From Bacteroidota bacterium (GTDB taxonomy: Bacteria; Bacteroidota; Bacteroidia; Chitinophagales; Saprospiraceae), in the NCBI GenBank assembly GCA_024743405.1, contig JANSWP010000021.1, positions 1 to 64,000 of the forward strand: a stretch of DNA of 64,000 nucleotides, in the 5' to 3' direction. Under the pieces are notes generated by a model. That model ran no database searches and was not told where the DNA came from. It worked only from the letters and a program-made list of their open reading frames with translations. A program made the position numbers and the translations under genes. Below are positions 45,801 through 54,317 of this stretch, one piece after another. The stretch's first letter is position 1. Each line of letters opens with the position of its first letter.

Positions 45801-48507
45801 AGAAGATACAGACCCCTTAAATGCAGATACAGATCAAGATGGTATTGAAGACGGAGTAGAAGACCTTGATTTGGATGGAAATTTTGAAAATGGAGAAATG
45901 GATCCTTTGAATCCAGACACTGATGGTGATACGTTGGAGGATGGAGAGGAGGACATAAACTTCAATGGAATAGTTGATTTTAATGAATCAGATCCTACAG
46001 ACAAATGTGATCCCTATACAAATGTATCAGGTTGTATTCCTACCGATGATGATAATGATGGGTACTACCCTGATTATCCTCAGAATGACCCACAATGGGA
46101 TCCTGCAGATGATGATGCTTGTGTACCAGATTATACATCAGATGCCTGTGATTTTGATATGGATGGCACCCCAAATGGTACCGATCAAGATGATGATGGA
46201 GATGGTGTCTCTGATGTCAATGATGTTGATCCATACAATCCAGATTCAGATTCTGATAATGATGGATTGACCGATGATTTTGAAACAGGAGGTGATGGAA
46301 ATTACAACCCAATGGATGACTCAGATCCTTTAAATCCATGTGACCCTGACGCCTCTGCCTTGGCTTGTTTGGGTACCGATGATGATAATGATGGTTATTT
46401 CTCAGATTTTAATGTTGATGATCCGTTATATGACCCAGATGATGCAAATCCTTGTATTCCAGATGGTTGTTCATTGAACTGTGATCTGGATAACGATGGT
46501 GATGTAAACAGTGTAGACATTGATGATGATTTTGATGGTGTAAAAGATATCGATGATATTGACCCTTGTGATCCAATGAGTGATTCAGACTTTGATGGTT
46601 TGCCAGATATTATTGAGACTGGTGGTGATGGTGTTTACAATATTACAGATGATACGAATCCATTAAGCCCAGATACAGATGAAGATGGTATTTTAGACGG
46701 AATAGAAGATACCAATCAAGATGGTGTTTGGGATGCTAATGAAACGAATCCATTAGACATTGATACGGATGATGATAATATTATCGATGGAGTAGAAGAT
46801 GCTAACCAGGATGGTGTTTGGGATGCTGGATCTGAAAGTAATCCAATTGATCAATGTGATCCAAATGAGACTTTCCCAATATGTGATTGGGATGATGATA
46901 CGATTCCAAATAGCATGGATTCAGATGACGATGGAGATGGCGTACCAGATGATCAAGATGTCGAGAACTTTAATCCAAATTCAGATTCAGATGATGATGG
47001 TTTAACCGATATTAATGAAACAACTGATGGCTCTGATCCATTAGATCCTTGTGATCCGAATCCTAATCATCCTACTTGTACAGGGAATATGAATGATATT
47101 GATTTGGATGGTTATTTAAGTGATGTCGATCCTAGTGATCCTCTTTATGACATAAATGACATGGATGCTTGTCAACCAGATCCTACTAACGGCATGTGTG
47201 ATTATGATCAAGATGGGCTAACAAATGACCTTGATCAAGATGATGATGGAGACGGTGTGGTAGATTTAGATGATGTTGATCCATACAATATTTTGAGTGA
47301 TTCAGATATGGATGGTTTGGCAGATTATTTTGAAACAGGTGGCAACGGAGATCAATCCTATGATGTGGGAATAGATACCGATCCACTTAACCCAGATACT
47401 GATAATGATGGAATTTTGGATGGGACAGAAGACTCGGACAAAAATGGTGAGTTAGATCCAGGAGAAACGAATCCATTAGATGATGATTCAGATGATGATA
47501 CGCTTTTGGATGGAGAGGAAGATGTTAACCAAAATGGTAGTATAGATGCTGGAGAATCAGATCCATTAAACCCTGATGATGATAATGATGGCATTTTAAC
47601 AGCAGATGAAGACACGAATCAAGATGGTGATTTATTCAATGATGATACTGATGGTGATGGAATAAGCGATTTCTTGGATCCAGATGTGTTTATTTTTGTA
47701 TTCACAAGAGCTATTTTACAAGGTCCTTTTAATGAAAATACTGGTGAAATGTTGGACGCATTGAGGGAGAAATCCTTATTGCCTATTGAAGAACCTTATA
47801 CAGATTTGACCACTTCCCCAGGATTTTATCCATTCGTTCATGTAACAAGTGGCTCTGAAGAAGTAAACTCAAGTATCTTCCTTGTAGAAGGCACTGATGC
47901 GATAGTAGATTGGGTTTTCCTTGAGTTGAGAGACAAAGCAGATCCTAAAATAGTTTTAGCCACTCGTGCTGCATTGATTCAAAGAGATGGAGATATAGTG
48001 GATTTAGATGGGGTTAGTCCAGTCATTTTTAGTAGTAGTCAAGATGACTATTATTTGGCAGTTCGACATAGAAATCACCTAGGAGTGATGTCTGCCGAAC
48101 CAATCAGCTTAAGTCGGTATTCTAATGCGCCTGCAGTATACGATTTTACTGATCCAGCAACACCTACTTGGGGTTTAAATGCTCAAAGAATTCTTGGAGA
48201 CTATGCTGTAATGTGGGGTGGGAATGCAGATGCTAATGGCTTTATTGTTTACCAAGGTTCTGGAGTTGCAATTCCAGATTCAGACTTTATTTTCTTTGAA
48301 ATATTCCTAGATCCATTGAATACCAGTAATAGTTTTAACCACATTTTATATGGTTATCGAACTGGAGATACGAATCTTGATGGAGAGGTTAGATATCAAG
48401 GTTTGGATAATGATATTGATGTATTGATTTTCTTCAATGTCCTTTTCCATCCTGAAAATGTCAATTCGTTTATCAATTTCTTTATAACAGAACAGATACC
48501 GAAGTAA
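42892..48507 (+). CDS. Giant secreted protein with a very long calcium-binding (TSP3-like) Asp-rich stalk
   Basis: 1871 residues. Signal peptide about 1-28 (ATPLTAQ); cohesin-like domain about 29-190, similar to its two neighbours; then about 1400 residues of thrombospondin type 3/calcium-loop repeats. The recurring cassette is DSDGDGLTD-x2-ETGGDG ... DTDPLN-x-DTD-x-DGI-x-DG-x-ED, then GE(T/S)DPL and CDP. The C-terminal domain (about 1600-1790) has QRDGDIVDLDG and VRHRNHLGVM, ending with two dockerin-like D-x-(N/D)-x-(D/N)-G-x3-YQG loops. The strong acidity predicts dozens of bound Ca2+ ions and a rigid rod. No standard T9SS type A domain is visible at the end. Confidence 0.88.
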   Translation: MITINLQCIKSTLWLGLLLLLATPLTAQLDLKVGLDPDGKTYTVYVKPDNSITPSSNTYTGTGQITLVVPNDFEYTNFQEYHGAWNYLPPFVSVAKAPVENPAKDYISIGLNDDSPQIIYESGVETVLFTFERVGNCTGEIYIIDNLNDPFAQLPNSAGTNPGNDLGVFDFGNGLASYFYNGNYGGSSADCEDNDDDGIINSIEDADGNVMYDALLGETDLNNPDTDGDGIDDGIEDANMNGIVDAGESDPTDYCDPDATTPTCDFDGDMILNINDPDDDNDGVNDIDDIDDFNINSDSDDDGVVDIEETNTGSDPLDPCDPNPVSIACLGDDLDGDGYYAGLPVNDPLHDPDDSLPCVPDDCAPTCDFDFDGFANQDENDDDGDGVTDLNDSDPCDPLSDSDNDGLSDVLETGGDGSYDPGIDTNPLADDTDNDGILDGVEDANQNGTLDTGETDPMNANTDGDNLDDGEEDANFNGTIDPGESDPLEICDPEEVFPTCDFDGDGTINSEDDDDDNDGVLDIDDINDYNPNSDSDGDAITDNEETNGDGNYDPTVDSDPLNPCDPNPAIAACIEEDLDGDGYYGNYPNSNNLYDPNDADPCIPDVSVGKCDFDEDGLVNSVDTDDDDDGVNDNLDIENYNPNSDSDGDGITDDVETGMDGHYDQGDDTSPLDDDTDNDNLPDGIEDANKNGSMEMGETDPLNADSDGDGIIDGTEDLNHNGSIDPDESDPLDFCDPNSTFLDCDPDGDGLPNIIDEDDDCDGVLDVDDVDPFDPESDSDGDGLSDNLETGGDCIYNPGVDTDPLNEDTDADGIKDGIEDFDQDGIHDFSETDPLNPDTDGDGLLDGTEDLNFNGMVDVGESDPLDECDPFAIGPICDGVDEDDDGYFENVLSTDPLFDPDDTNPCDPDVTVNACDFDMDGLVNQDDTDDDCDGVPDIFDVNAYNVNSDSDGDGLTDNIETGGDCVYDIGEDTDPLNADTDQDGIEDGVEDLDLDGNFENGEMDPLNPDTDGDTLEDGEEDINFNGIVDFNESDPTDKCDPYTNVSGCIPTDDDNDGYYPDYPQNDPQWDPADDDACVPDYTSDACDFDMDGTPNGTDQDDDGDGVSDVNDVDPYNPDSDSDNDGLTDDFETGGDGNYNPMDDSDPLNPCDPDASALACLGTDDDNDGYFSDFNVDDPLYDPDDANPCIPDGCSLNCDLDNDGDVNSVDIDDDFDGVKDIDDIDPCDPMSDSDFDGLPDIIETGGDGVYNITDDTNPLSPDTDEDGILDGIEDTNQDGVWDANETNPLDIDTDDDNIIDGVEDANQDGVWDAGSESNPIDQCDPNETFPICDWDDDTIPNSMDSDDDGDGVPDDQDVENFNPNSDSDDDGLTDINETTDGSDPLDPCDPNPNHPTCTGNMNDIDLDGYLSDVDPSDPLYDINDMDACQPDPTNGMCDYDQDGLTNDLDQDDDGDGVVDLDDVDPYNILSDSDMDGLADYFETGGNGDQSYDVGIDTDPLNPDTDNDGILDGTEDSDKNGELDPGETNPLDDDSDDDTLLDGEEDVNQNGSIDAGESDPLNPDDDNDGILTADEDTNQDGDLFNDDTDGDGISDFLDPDVFIFVFTRAILQGPFNENTGEMLDALREKSLLPIEEPYTDLTTSPGFYPFVHVTSGSEEVNSSIFLVEGTDAIVDWVFLELRDKADPKIVLATRAALIQRDGDIVDLDGVSPVIFSSSQDDYYLAVRHRNHLGVMSAEPISLSRYSNAPAVYDFTDPATPTWGLNAQRILGDYAVMWGGNADANGFIVYQGSGVAIPDSDFIFFEIFLDPLNTSNSFNHILYGYRTGDTNLDGEVRYQGLDNDIDVLIFFNVLFHPENVNSFINFFITEQIPK

Positions 48508-48521
48508 CCTTTCATGTAAAA

Positions 48522-48570
48522 CTCACCCTTCTCAATTACAGGATCATAATTAGTGACTGAGAACGGTGAG
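48522..48570 (+). terminator. Hairpin between secreted-protein genes
   Basis: CTCACCCTTCTCA (48522-48534) pairs with TGAGAACGGTGAG (48558-48570) with two internal mismatches and a 23-nt loop. There is no T run, so it may be an attenuator or processing site rather than a terminator. Confidence 0.4.
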
Positions 48571-48615
48571 CCCTTAAAACTCAGATACTTATTTTAATAT
48601 TAATTAAAAACAATC

Positions 48616-49446
48616 ATGAAAACTTTGAACATCATTTTAATTTTTGTTGCTATTATTTTTGCAACCAACACCATCGAGGCACAGGTAAAGTTTAAGCTAT
48701 CTTACGATACGGAAGATGAGCTTTACACTGTTTCTATTATTCCAAATGAAACTTTTGAGTCTCCAGATAATATAACTGGTACGGGTCAAGTGACGATCCG
48801 TGTCCCCTCTAATTACTTTGAACCTGCCAATGTCACCAATTTGCATGACCAAATGGTTTGGCATGCTAATTCAAGGACAGATTCACCGATTGAAGCTGCT
48901 GATTTTGATTATGTTTCTTTTGGCTTGATGAATCCTGGTGTTTCTAATCCTGATTATAAAGCTGGCGAAGAAATTCAATTATTTTCCTTTGAGAATGCTT
49001 ATGGCTGTACAGGAGGGATAGAAATTGTAGACAATTATAAGGATCCTTTTATGGCTCCTAATTCAAAGAGCGTTAATATAGGTAATTCATTGACCATTTT
49101 TGGAGCAGGCGGAGAAGCTTGGGCAGGATTAGTCGGTGACGGAAAAGTTAATTGCATGACTACCTCAACAACTGATTTGGCAGAAATTACAGAATTTAGT
49201 GTTTTTCCAAATCCAGTTTCAGATTTTGTCAATGTGGAAGTTTATTGGGAACAAGAGTCAACAGATGCCACTTTGAAAATTGTTGATGCTTCAGGAAAAA
49301 CACTTAAAAGAGATTATATAGAGCTTAAAAATGGAGCCAATACTTTTCGATATGAGGCTTCCAATTTCTCTTCTGGCGTTTACTGGATAGAAATAGAAGG
49401 TAATGACTGGAAACTCAATTTAGACCGCTTCTTTAAAGGAAATTAA
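48616..49446 (+). CDS. Cohesin-like domain protein with T9SS type A sorting domain
   Basis: A 276-residue protein. Signal MKTLNIILIFVAIIFATNTIEA (about 1-22), one cohesin-like domain (about 23-185: 'NITGTGQVTIRVPSN', FDYVSFGLM, GEEIQLFSFEN, 'GGIEIVDNYKDPFMAPNS') homologous to the N-termini of the two giant proteins upstream, then a T9SS type A C-terminal domain (about 195-276: FSVFPNPVSDFVNVEV ... SGVYWIEIE). It would cross the outer membrane by the type IX system and attach to the surface. A minimal member of the trio, it may be the anchored partner of the giants. Confidence 0.87.
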   Translation: MKTLNIILIFVAIIFATNTIEAQVKFKLSYDTEDELYTVSIIPNETFESPDNITGTGQVTIRVPSNYFEPANVTNLHDQMVWHANSRTDSPIEAADFDYVSFGLMNPGVSNPDYKAGEEIQLFSFENAYGCTGGIEIVDNYKDPFMAPNSKSVNIGNSLTIFGAGGEAWAGLVGDGKVNCMTTSTTDLAEITEFSVFPNPVSDFVNVEVYWEQESTDATLKIVDASGKTLKRDYIELKNGANTFRYEASNFSSGVYWIEIEGNDWKLNLDRFFKGN

Positions 49447-49731
49447 TAAAAATAAGTAGGGCAAATAATGGTGAATGCTACCCAATTTGGGAGTGTTCAC
49501 CACTACTCCAAAAACCTAAGATTTAGTGAGAGGGAGAACACTAAGTGTGGAAACCTATGGAATTAATCTTCCAGAAGTTTTCTCAATGGGCCGGCAAAAG
49601 CGTCGACCCTTTTTTTTTGAAATCAGCCTAAAATTTTAGAACAACTGTTAGATTCCACCTGTTTATTTTTATTCTTTGTATACAGGTCTATTTTTAGTAT
49701 TACATACAATATCACCTTAAAAGTTTCAAAA
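49447..49731. other. Intergenic region with weak stem
   Basis: GGTGAA-CT-CCCAA and its complement at about 49469-49500 make an imperfect hairpin 25 bp after the stop, a possible terminator without a T run. Nothing else. Confidence 0.35.
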
Positions 49732-51096
49732 ATGAACTCTATTGATGTCCAGCCTAAGTTAAGAAGTCTAAAGCCACCCAGATTAGATTTATTAAATAGG
49801 GACAGCTTAAAAGCATATTTTGACAATACATGGGAATTATATGAAATGTTGTTTTCGGCTATTAAATCGGACGAAACTTTTTATCAAAGTCCAGATCGAT
49901 TGCGAAACCCACTAATTTTTTATTTAGGGCATACGGCAGCCTTCTACATTAATAAGTTCCTTTTGGCAGGTTTGATAAGTGAGGGCGTTCATAATGATTG
50001 GGATCATTTATTTGCAGTGGGTGTGGATCCAGATTTACCTGAAAATTTGGATGTGGCATCAACGTGGCCAAGTGTAAAGGAAGTTAGAGCATACCGTAAA
50101 ACCATATTCAATATTATTCATGAGGTTATTGATAATGCTGAGCTGACTGATTTGCCAATTACTCAAGATAGCCCCTATTGGGCGTTGATGATGGCTTTAG
50201 AACACGATCGAATTCATTTTGAAACTTCTTCTATGTTAATTAGGCAATTGGACGTAGAGTTGGTTTGTCGCCCTGATAATTGGGATTATGCGCCTTCATT
50301 TGGGAATATATCTAAGAATGAATGGATCCAGATGAAAGGAGGATCCGTACCGATCGGGAAACCGAATGACTCTAACCTTTATGGTTGGGATAATGAATAT
50401 GGCTCTCTAACAGTTCAGGTAAAACCTTTTTCTGCTACAAAAAATCTTATTACAAATGCTGAGTTTTGGGATTTTATAGAGGCTGGAGGCTATGAAAATG
50501 AGGCGCTTTGGTCGGCAGAAGGATGGGAATGGAAAACTAGGACTAACACGAGTCTTCCAAAATTTTGGGTGATTAGAAATGGTACGTTTCAATACAGAGC
50601 CATGTTTGATGAACTCTCGATACCAATGGACTGGCCAGTAGAGGTTAATGCACATGAGGCATGGGCATATTGTTACTGGAAAAATGATGGTTTAAGGTTA
50701 CTTTCTGAGGCTGAATTTTTGTTAATAGCTAGGGAAAGGACACCAGAAACGGAGGATCCATTATATACAGATAAGTATAATTTAGATTTTACATTTGGTT
50801 CACCATCCCCCGTTGGATACATGACGGCTGGTGCCACTGCCTCAGGATTCAATGATATCTATGGCAATGTTTGGGATTGGCTCCAAGATGATTTTTATGC
50901 ACTCCCAGGGTTTAAAACACACCCTTTGTATGAAGAATTTTCAGCACCTTACATGGATGAAGAACATAGTATGATGGCAGGTGGATCGTGGGCAACGACT
51001 GGCACAGGAGCTTCTAAATATTATCGACTTTGGTTTCGCAGACACTTCTTCCAACATGCAGGTTTTCGGTTGGCTAAGTCAACGTCCACTCAATAA
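49732..51096 (+). CDS. ovoA: 5-histidylcysteine sulfoxide synthase (OvoA-like), without methyltransferase domain
   Basis: A 454-residue non-heme iron sulfoxide synthase. The DinB-like N-terminal domain carries the expected iron histidines: His67 in FYLGHTAAFYI, and His158 and His162 in EHDRIHFETSSMLIRQ. The C-terminal formylglycine-generating-enzyme-like domain shows YGWDNEYG, 'NAEFWDFIEAGGYENEALW', DIYGNVWDW and AGFRLAKS. The blocks 'RNPLIFYLGH' and WPSVKEVRAYR match OvoA better than EgtB. Classical OvoA continues for about 250 residues as an N-methyltransferase, which is absent here. An ATP-grasp ligase gene follows after 3 bp, so the product may be ligated rather than methylated. Confidence 0.85.
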   Translation: MNSIDVQPKLRSLKPPRLDLLNRDSLKAYFDNTWELYEMLFSAIKSDETFYQSPDRLRNPLIFYLGHTAAFYINKFLLAGLISEGVHNDWDHLFAVGVDPDLPENLDVASTWPSVKEVRAYRKTIFNIIHEVIDNAELTDLPITQDSPYWALMMALEHDRIHFETSSMLIRQLDVELVCRPDNWDYAPSFGNISKNEWIQMKGGSVPIGKPNDSNLYGWDNEYGSLTVQVKPFSATKNLITNAEFWDFIEAGGYENEALWSAEGWEWKTRTNTSLPKFWVIRNGTFQYRAMFDELSIPMDWPVEVNAHEAWAYCYWKNDGLRLLSEAEFLLIARERTPETEDPLYTDKYNLDFTFGSPSPVGYMTAGATASGFNDIYGNVWDWLQDDFYALPGFKTHPLYEEFSAPYMDEEHSMMAGGSWATTGTGASKYYRLWFRRHFFQHAGFRLAKSTSTQ

Positions 51097-51099
51097 TAT

Positions 51100-52050
51100 A
51101 TGTACCAACATCTCCAACTAATACAAAGAGCGAAAGAATTAGGCATATCGGTTAATGATGTCAGCCAAATAATGGATCAACCTTTTACAGTTTTAACATT
51201 TAACGGCCTTTCAGAGCTGGTTAGAGATGGCGTGCCTACCTCTTGGATAAATGTTCGAAGTCAATTCTATTGTGACAATAAACAACTGACCAAATTAGCC
51301 TATGAAGAATTAGGCATTCCATACCCTAAGAGTGTTATGTTTAAAGTGCCTGATGAACCAACTTTGGAGCGTTTTTTCAAAAAAGGTCAAAAATATGTTT
51401 GTAAGCCACTAGATGGTACTAATGGTGTTGGAGTAATGATGGGCATTCAAAATTTGAAAGGGGTTCAATCGTACTTTGAAGGTAATAGGCAGTTAGGGAC
51501 TCTTTTTATAATGGAAGAGCAAGTAAGTGGACAAGATCTCCGAATTCAGGTATTAGGGGGGGAAATTGTAGCGGCATGTATCCGAGTGCCTGCGTTTGTA
51601 ATAGGGAATGGGAAGGATAATTTAGAGACTTTGATAGAAAACCGCCGAAGGTTGATGAAAACTCAAAATCCTAATAATTTTTTAGAAATAGATGAGTCGA
51701 CTTTATCGTTAATTAAGCAACAAGGACTCGGGTTGATAGATAAACCAAAGAAAAACAAAAAGATTCAATTGAAACATGTTTCGAATATGGCTCAAGGTGC
51801 CATAGCGACTGATGTGACGGATGACATTCATCCTATTTATGAAGATTGGGTGAGTAAGTTGGTTGATTACCTAAAAGCACCCTATTTTGGAGTTGATATT
51901 ATTACTCCTGACTTCACAAAAGACCCATACGAAAACGCATGGGTTTTGGAAATCAATGCAAGGGCAGATTGGTTACACCACACTTTTTCAGAACGAAAGA
52001 CACATGATATGGCAGGGATGATATTGAAGACTATTTTTGGAAATGGCTGA
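51100..52050 (+). CDS. Cyanophycin-synthetase/GshAB-like ATP-grasp ligase
   Basis: A 316-residue ATP-grasp enzyme. Visible motifs: KYVCKPLDGTNGVGVMMGI (ATP lid), 'FIMEEQVSGQDLRIQVLGGE', FVIGNGKDNLETLIE, TDVTDDIHP, 'YFGVDIITPDFTKD' and WVLEINARADW (metal ligands). The layout matches the ATP-grasp module of cyanophycin synthetase and bifunctional glutathione synthase, but it stands alone, without Mur-ligase or GCS parts. It starts 3 bp after ovoA, so the two almost certainly form one operon. The substrate may be 5-histidylcysteine sulfoxide, a gamma-glutamyl thiol or an amino acid. None is shown by sequence. Confidence 0.87.
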   Translation: MYQHLQLIQRAKELGISVNDVSQIMDQPFTVLTFNGLSELVRDGVPTSWINVRSQFYCDNKQLTKLAYEELGIPYPKSVMFKVPDEPTLERFFKKGQKYVCKPLDGTNGVGVMMGIQNLKGVQSYFEGNRQLGTLFIMEEQVSGQDLRIQVLGGEIVAACIRVPAFVIGNGKDNLETLIENRRRLMKTQNPNNFLEIDESTLSLIKQQGLGLIDKPKKNKKIQLKHVSNMAQGAIATDVTDDIHPIYEDWVSKLVDYLKAPYFGVDIITPDFTKDPYENAWVLEINARADWLHHTFSERKTHDMAGMILKTIFGNG

Positions 52051-52241
52051 GAGAAAAACATAAGGATAAGCACCTCTCACATAAACCCATGAAAACATAT
52101 TATTAATTGCTTCTCTTATAGGCTATTTCGAAAGCTTCTACTCTCTTTTGTACCCATCAAAAATTAATTATCGCTGACATCATTTGATTTTCCTAAATTG
52201 TGACTCTTTTAACAATGATTTACAATCAAAACATCAATAAA

Positions 52242-53984
52242 ATGTCAAACCAACCATTCGATCTTTATAAAGAACAAGGCACTGTTTTAGGGCATCCTTC
52301 AGGTCTTTTTGTCCTATTTTTCACCGAAATGTGGGAGCGATTTTCCTACTATGGAATGCGTGCTTTATTGATTTTATTTTTAGTGGCAGCCTTGGGAGGT
52401 GATAATCCCGGCTGGGGATGGGAACGCCAAGATGCTTTGGCGCTTTTGGGAACATATGCACTCTTAGTTTATCTCACACCTATTATGGGCGGATATATTG
52501 CCGATAAGTATACAGGTTCTCGATTAGCCATTGTAATTGGTGCTTTCTTGATGACGCTAGGGCATGCTTCCATGGCAATGGATACGCCGTTTTTTCTCTA
52601 TCTTGGATTGAGTTTTTTAATTGTCGGAACAGGTTTTTTTAAACCTAATATGGTAGGGACAATTTCAAAAATGTATGAAAAATATCCTGAAAAAAAGGAT
52701 GGTGCCTATACCATTTTTTATATGGGGGTAAATGGCGGTGCATTTCTTGGAATCATGCTATGTGGATATTTGGGCGAAAAGGTTGGATGGAGCTGGGGCT
52801 TTGGTTTGGCAGGTATTTTTATGTTTTTGGGTATGCTTCAATTTTGGTTTGCGAATCCACTTTTTGGAGACATTGGAAAAAGACCTGATACCATAAAAGA
52901 GAAAGAAATTGTGGTTCCAGAAGGAGATCAATTGAATCCTTTTACCAGTTTAGATAAAATATTAATGGGCACATTTGCAGGTCTCGCACTGCTTTGGATT
53001 TTCAATGACCTTTTTTCGAAAATTGCAGATTTTTCTATCATTCCAGGCGGATCAACGGCAGCCAATGCAACTATTTTGACAGCGGTAGGGATTCTCTTTA
53101 TTATTCTTTTTTCCCGAATGTCTCGTTATGCGCCCAAAGTTAAAGATCAATTGACGGCTGTTGCCATTTTTGCTTTTTTTACGATTTTCTTTTGGGCATG
53201 TTTTGAGCAAGCGGCAGGTACTCTTCCGATTTTTGCAAAAGATTATACTGCCCGAGATTTGACGGGAAATTCAGCATTTATTTTTAAAATAGTGGACACC
53301 GCTGTAACGATTATTCCATTGCTAATTATCACGTGGGTTTTGGTGAGGTTATTCAAAGAAACGATTACCAAAATCACTTTATCGAATATCATTTTAGGTA
53401 TTAGTTTCGTCGTTATTTGGGGAATTGTTATTTACAAGGTGAACCGAGAATTTTCGGAAACTGGTACTGAAGTGCCTGCTACTTGGTTTGCTATATTGAA
53501 TTCCCTTTTTATTATTGTGTTTGCACCACTTTTCTCAAAACTATGGGATAGTCGATTCAATCCACCACCCGCCTACAAATATGGTTTTGGATTTTTGCTG
53601 TTAGGGCTTGGCTTTTTATTCCTCGTTTTAGGCACCTTGAGTATTCCTAATGGAGCAGAAACCGCTCAAGTGAGTATGTTTTGGTTAATAATGGCTTTCC
53701 TTTTCCACACTTTAGGAGAATTGTGTTTGGCGCCTGTTGGACTATCTTATGTCAGTAAACTAGTTCCAATAAGAATGATTGCTTTCGTATTTGGTATTTG
53801 GTATTTGGCAATTGCAACCGGCAATAAATTGGCACATACCGCTGGAGGAATGATTGATCAAATCAAAGATGCATATGGTATTAGTACCTTCTTTTTAATA
53901 TTCACATTGGTGCCAATTGTGGCAGGTATTTCTATTATGTTATTGAATCCAGTTTTGAAGAGACTCATGCATGGAGTTAAGTAA
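52242..53984 (+). CDS. POT-family proton-coupled peptide transporter
   Basis: A 580-residue MFS protein from the ATG at 52242 (MSNQPFDLYKEQG). A GTG at 52200 would add 14 residues. The POT signature is FFTEMWERFSYYGMRALLILFL at the first helix (E-x2-ER-x2-YYG), with a second in 'FYMGVNGGAFLGIMLCGYLG'. About 14 helices. It imports di- and tripeptides with protons. It lies 191 bp after the ATP-grasp gene, so co-function with the ovoA-ligase pair is possible but not assured. Confidence 0.92.
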   Translation: MSNQPFDLYKEQGTVLGHPSGLFVLFFTEMWERFSYYGMRALLILFLVAALGGDNPGWGWERQDALALLGTYALLVYLTPIMGGYIADKYTGSRLAIVIGAFLMTLGHASMAMDTPFFLYLGLSFLIVGTGFFKPNMVGTISKMYEKYPEKKDGAYTIFYMGVNGGAFLGIMLCGYLGEKVGWSWGFGLAGIFMFLGMLQFWFANPLFGDIGKRPDTIKEKEIVVPEGDQLNPFTSLDKILMGTFAGLALLWIFNDLFSKIADFSIIPGGSTAANATILTAVGILFIILFSRMSRYAPKVKDQLTAVAIFAFFTIFFWACFEQAAGTLPIFAKDYTARDLTGNSAFIFKIVDTAVTIIPLLIITWVLVRLFKETITKITLSNIILGISFVVIWGIVIYKVNREFSETGTEVPATWFAILNSLFIIVFAPLFSKLWDSRFNPPPAYKYGFGFLLLGLGFLFLVLGTLSIPNGAETAQVSMFWLIMAFLFHTLGELCLAPVGLSYVSKLVPIRMIAFVFGIWYLAIATGNKLAHTAGGMIDQIKDAYGISTFFLIFTLVPIVAGISIMLLNPVLKRLMHGVK

Positions 53985-54024
53985 GGGAAGAGGAAAAACA
54001 TCCAACTTATTCTTTCGACGTTAG
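53985..54024. other. Spacer before the repeat element
   Basis: A short spacer. The 54025 element appears to separate the POT gene from a hairpin at 54282-54317. Confidence 0.3.
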
Positions 54025-54235
54025 GTGCTTGGACAAAATCAAGTTATAGATTACTGGAGCATTGCCGCGATGCGGCTCGCTCCAGTAAATGGTGGTTTTG
54101 GAGGGGAGTCCAATTTAAAAAGCTGAAAGTCAGCTTTTTAAATTGGACTCTCCTCCAAGCCTCCTCTACTGCAACGAGCGCCTTTGGCGCGATGTTGCAG
54201 TATTTAAGTGCAACTTAATTCTGCTCAAGAACCTA
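54025..54235. repeat. Three-hairpin element, GTGCTTGGACA family, copy 2
   Basis: It begins with GTGCTTGGACAAAAT, and its far end (about 54214-54235) is an imperfect complement of that start. Hairpin 1: TTACTGGAGC / GCTCCAGTAA (54051-54060, 54079-54088) around GCCGC-GAT-GCGGC. Hairpin 2: a 29-bp stem (54098-54126 with 54130-54158, one mismatch, 3-nt loop). Hairpin 3: TACTGCAAC / GTTGCAGTA (54167-54175, 54194-54202) around GCGCC-TTT-GGCGC. The order is the same as at 9989, with several compensating stem changes. Confidence 0.85.
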
Positions 54236-54281
54236 CTAAGTTTAATCATCTTCTAATATACTTTAATAATCGAATGTGTTT

Positions 54282-54317
54282 AATCATCTACCGTGGATTG
54301 GCCCTCGTTAGATGATT
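54282..54317 (+). terminator. Possible displaced terminator
   Basis: AATCATCTA / TAGATGATT stem (54282-54290, 54309-54317) followed by TTTTTTGTG. It is over 300 bp from the POT stop because the repeat element lies between. Confidence 0.6.

Noticed and set aside
43480-47690. Several long antisense and alternate-frame open frames in the Asp-rich region.
   Set aside because: They are by-products of the biased GAT-rich repeats and encode only Ser/Pro/His- or Met/Ile-rich low complexity.
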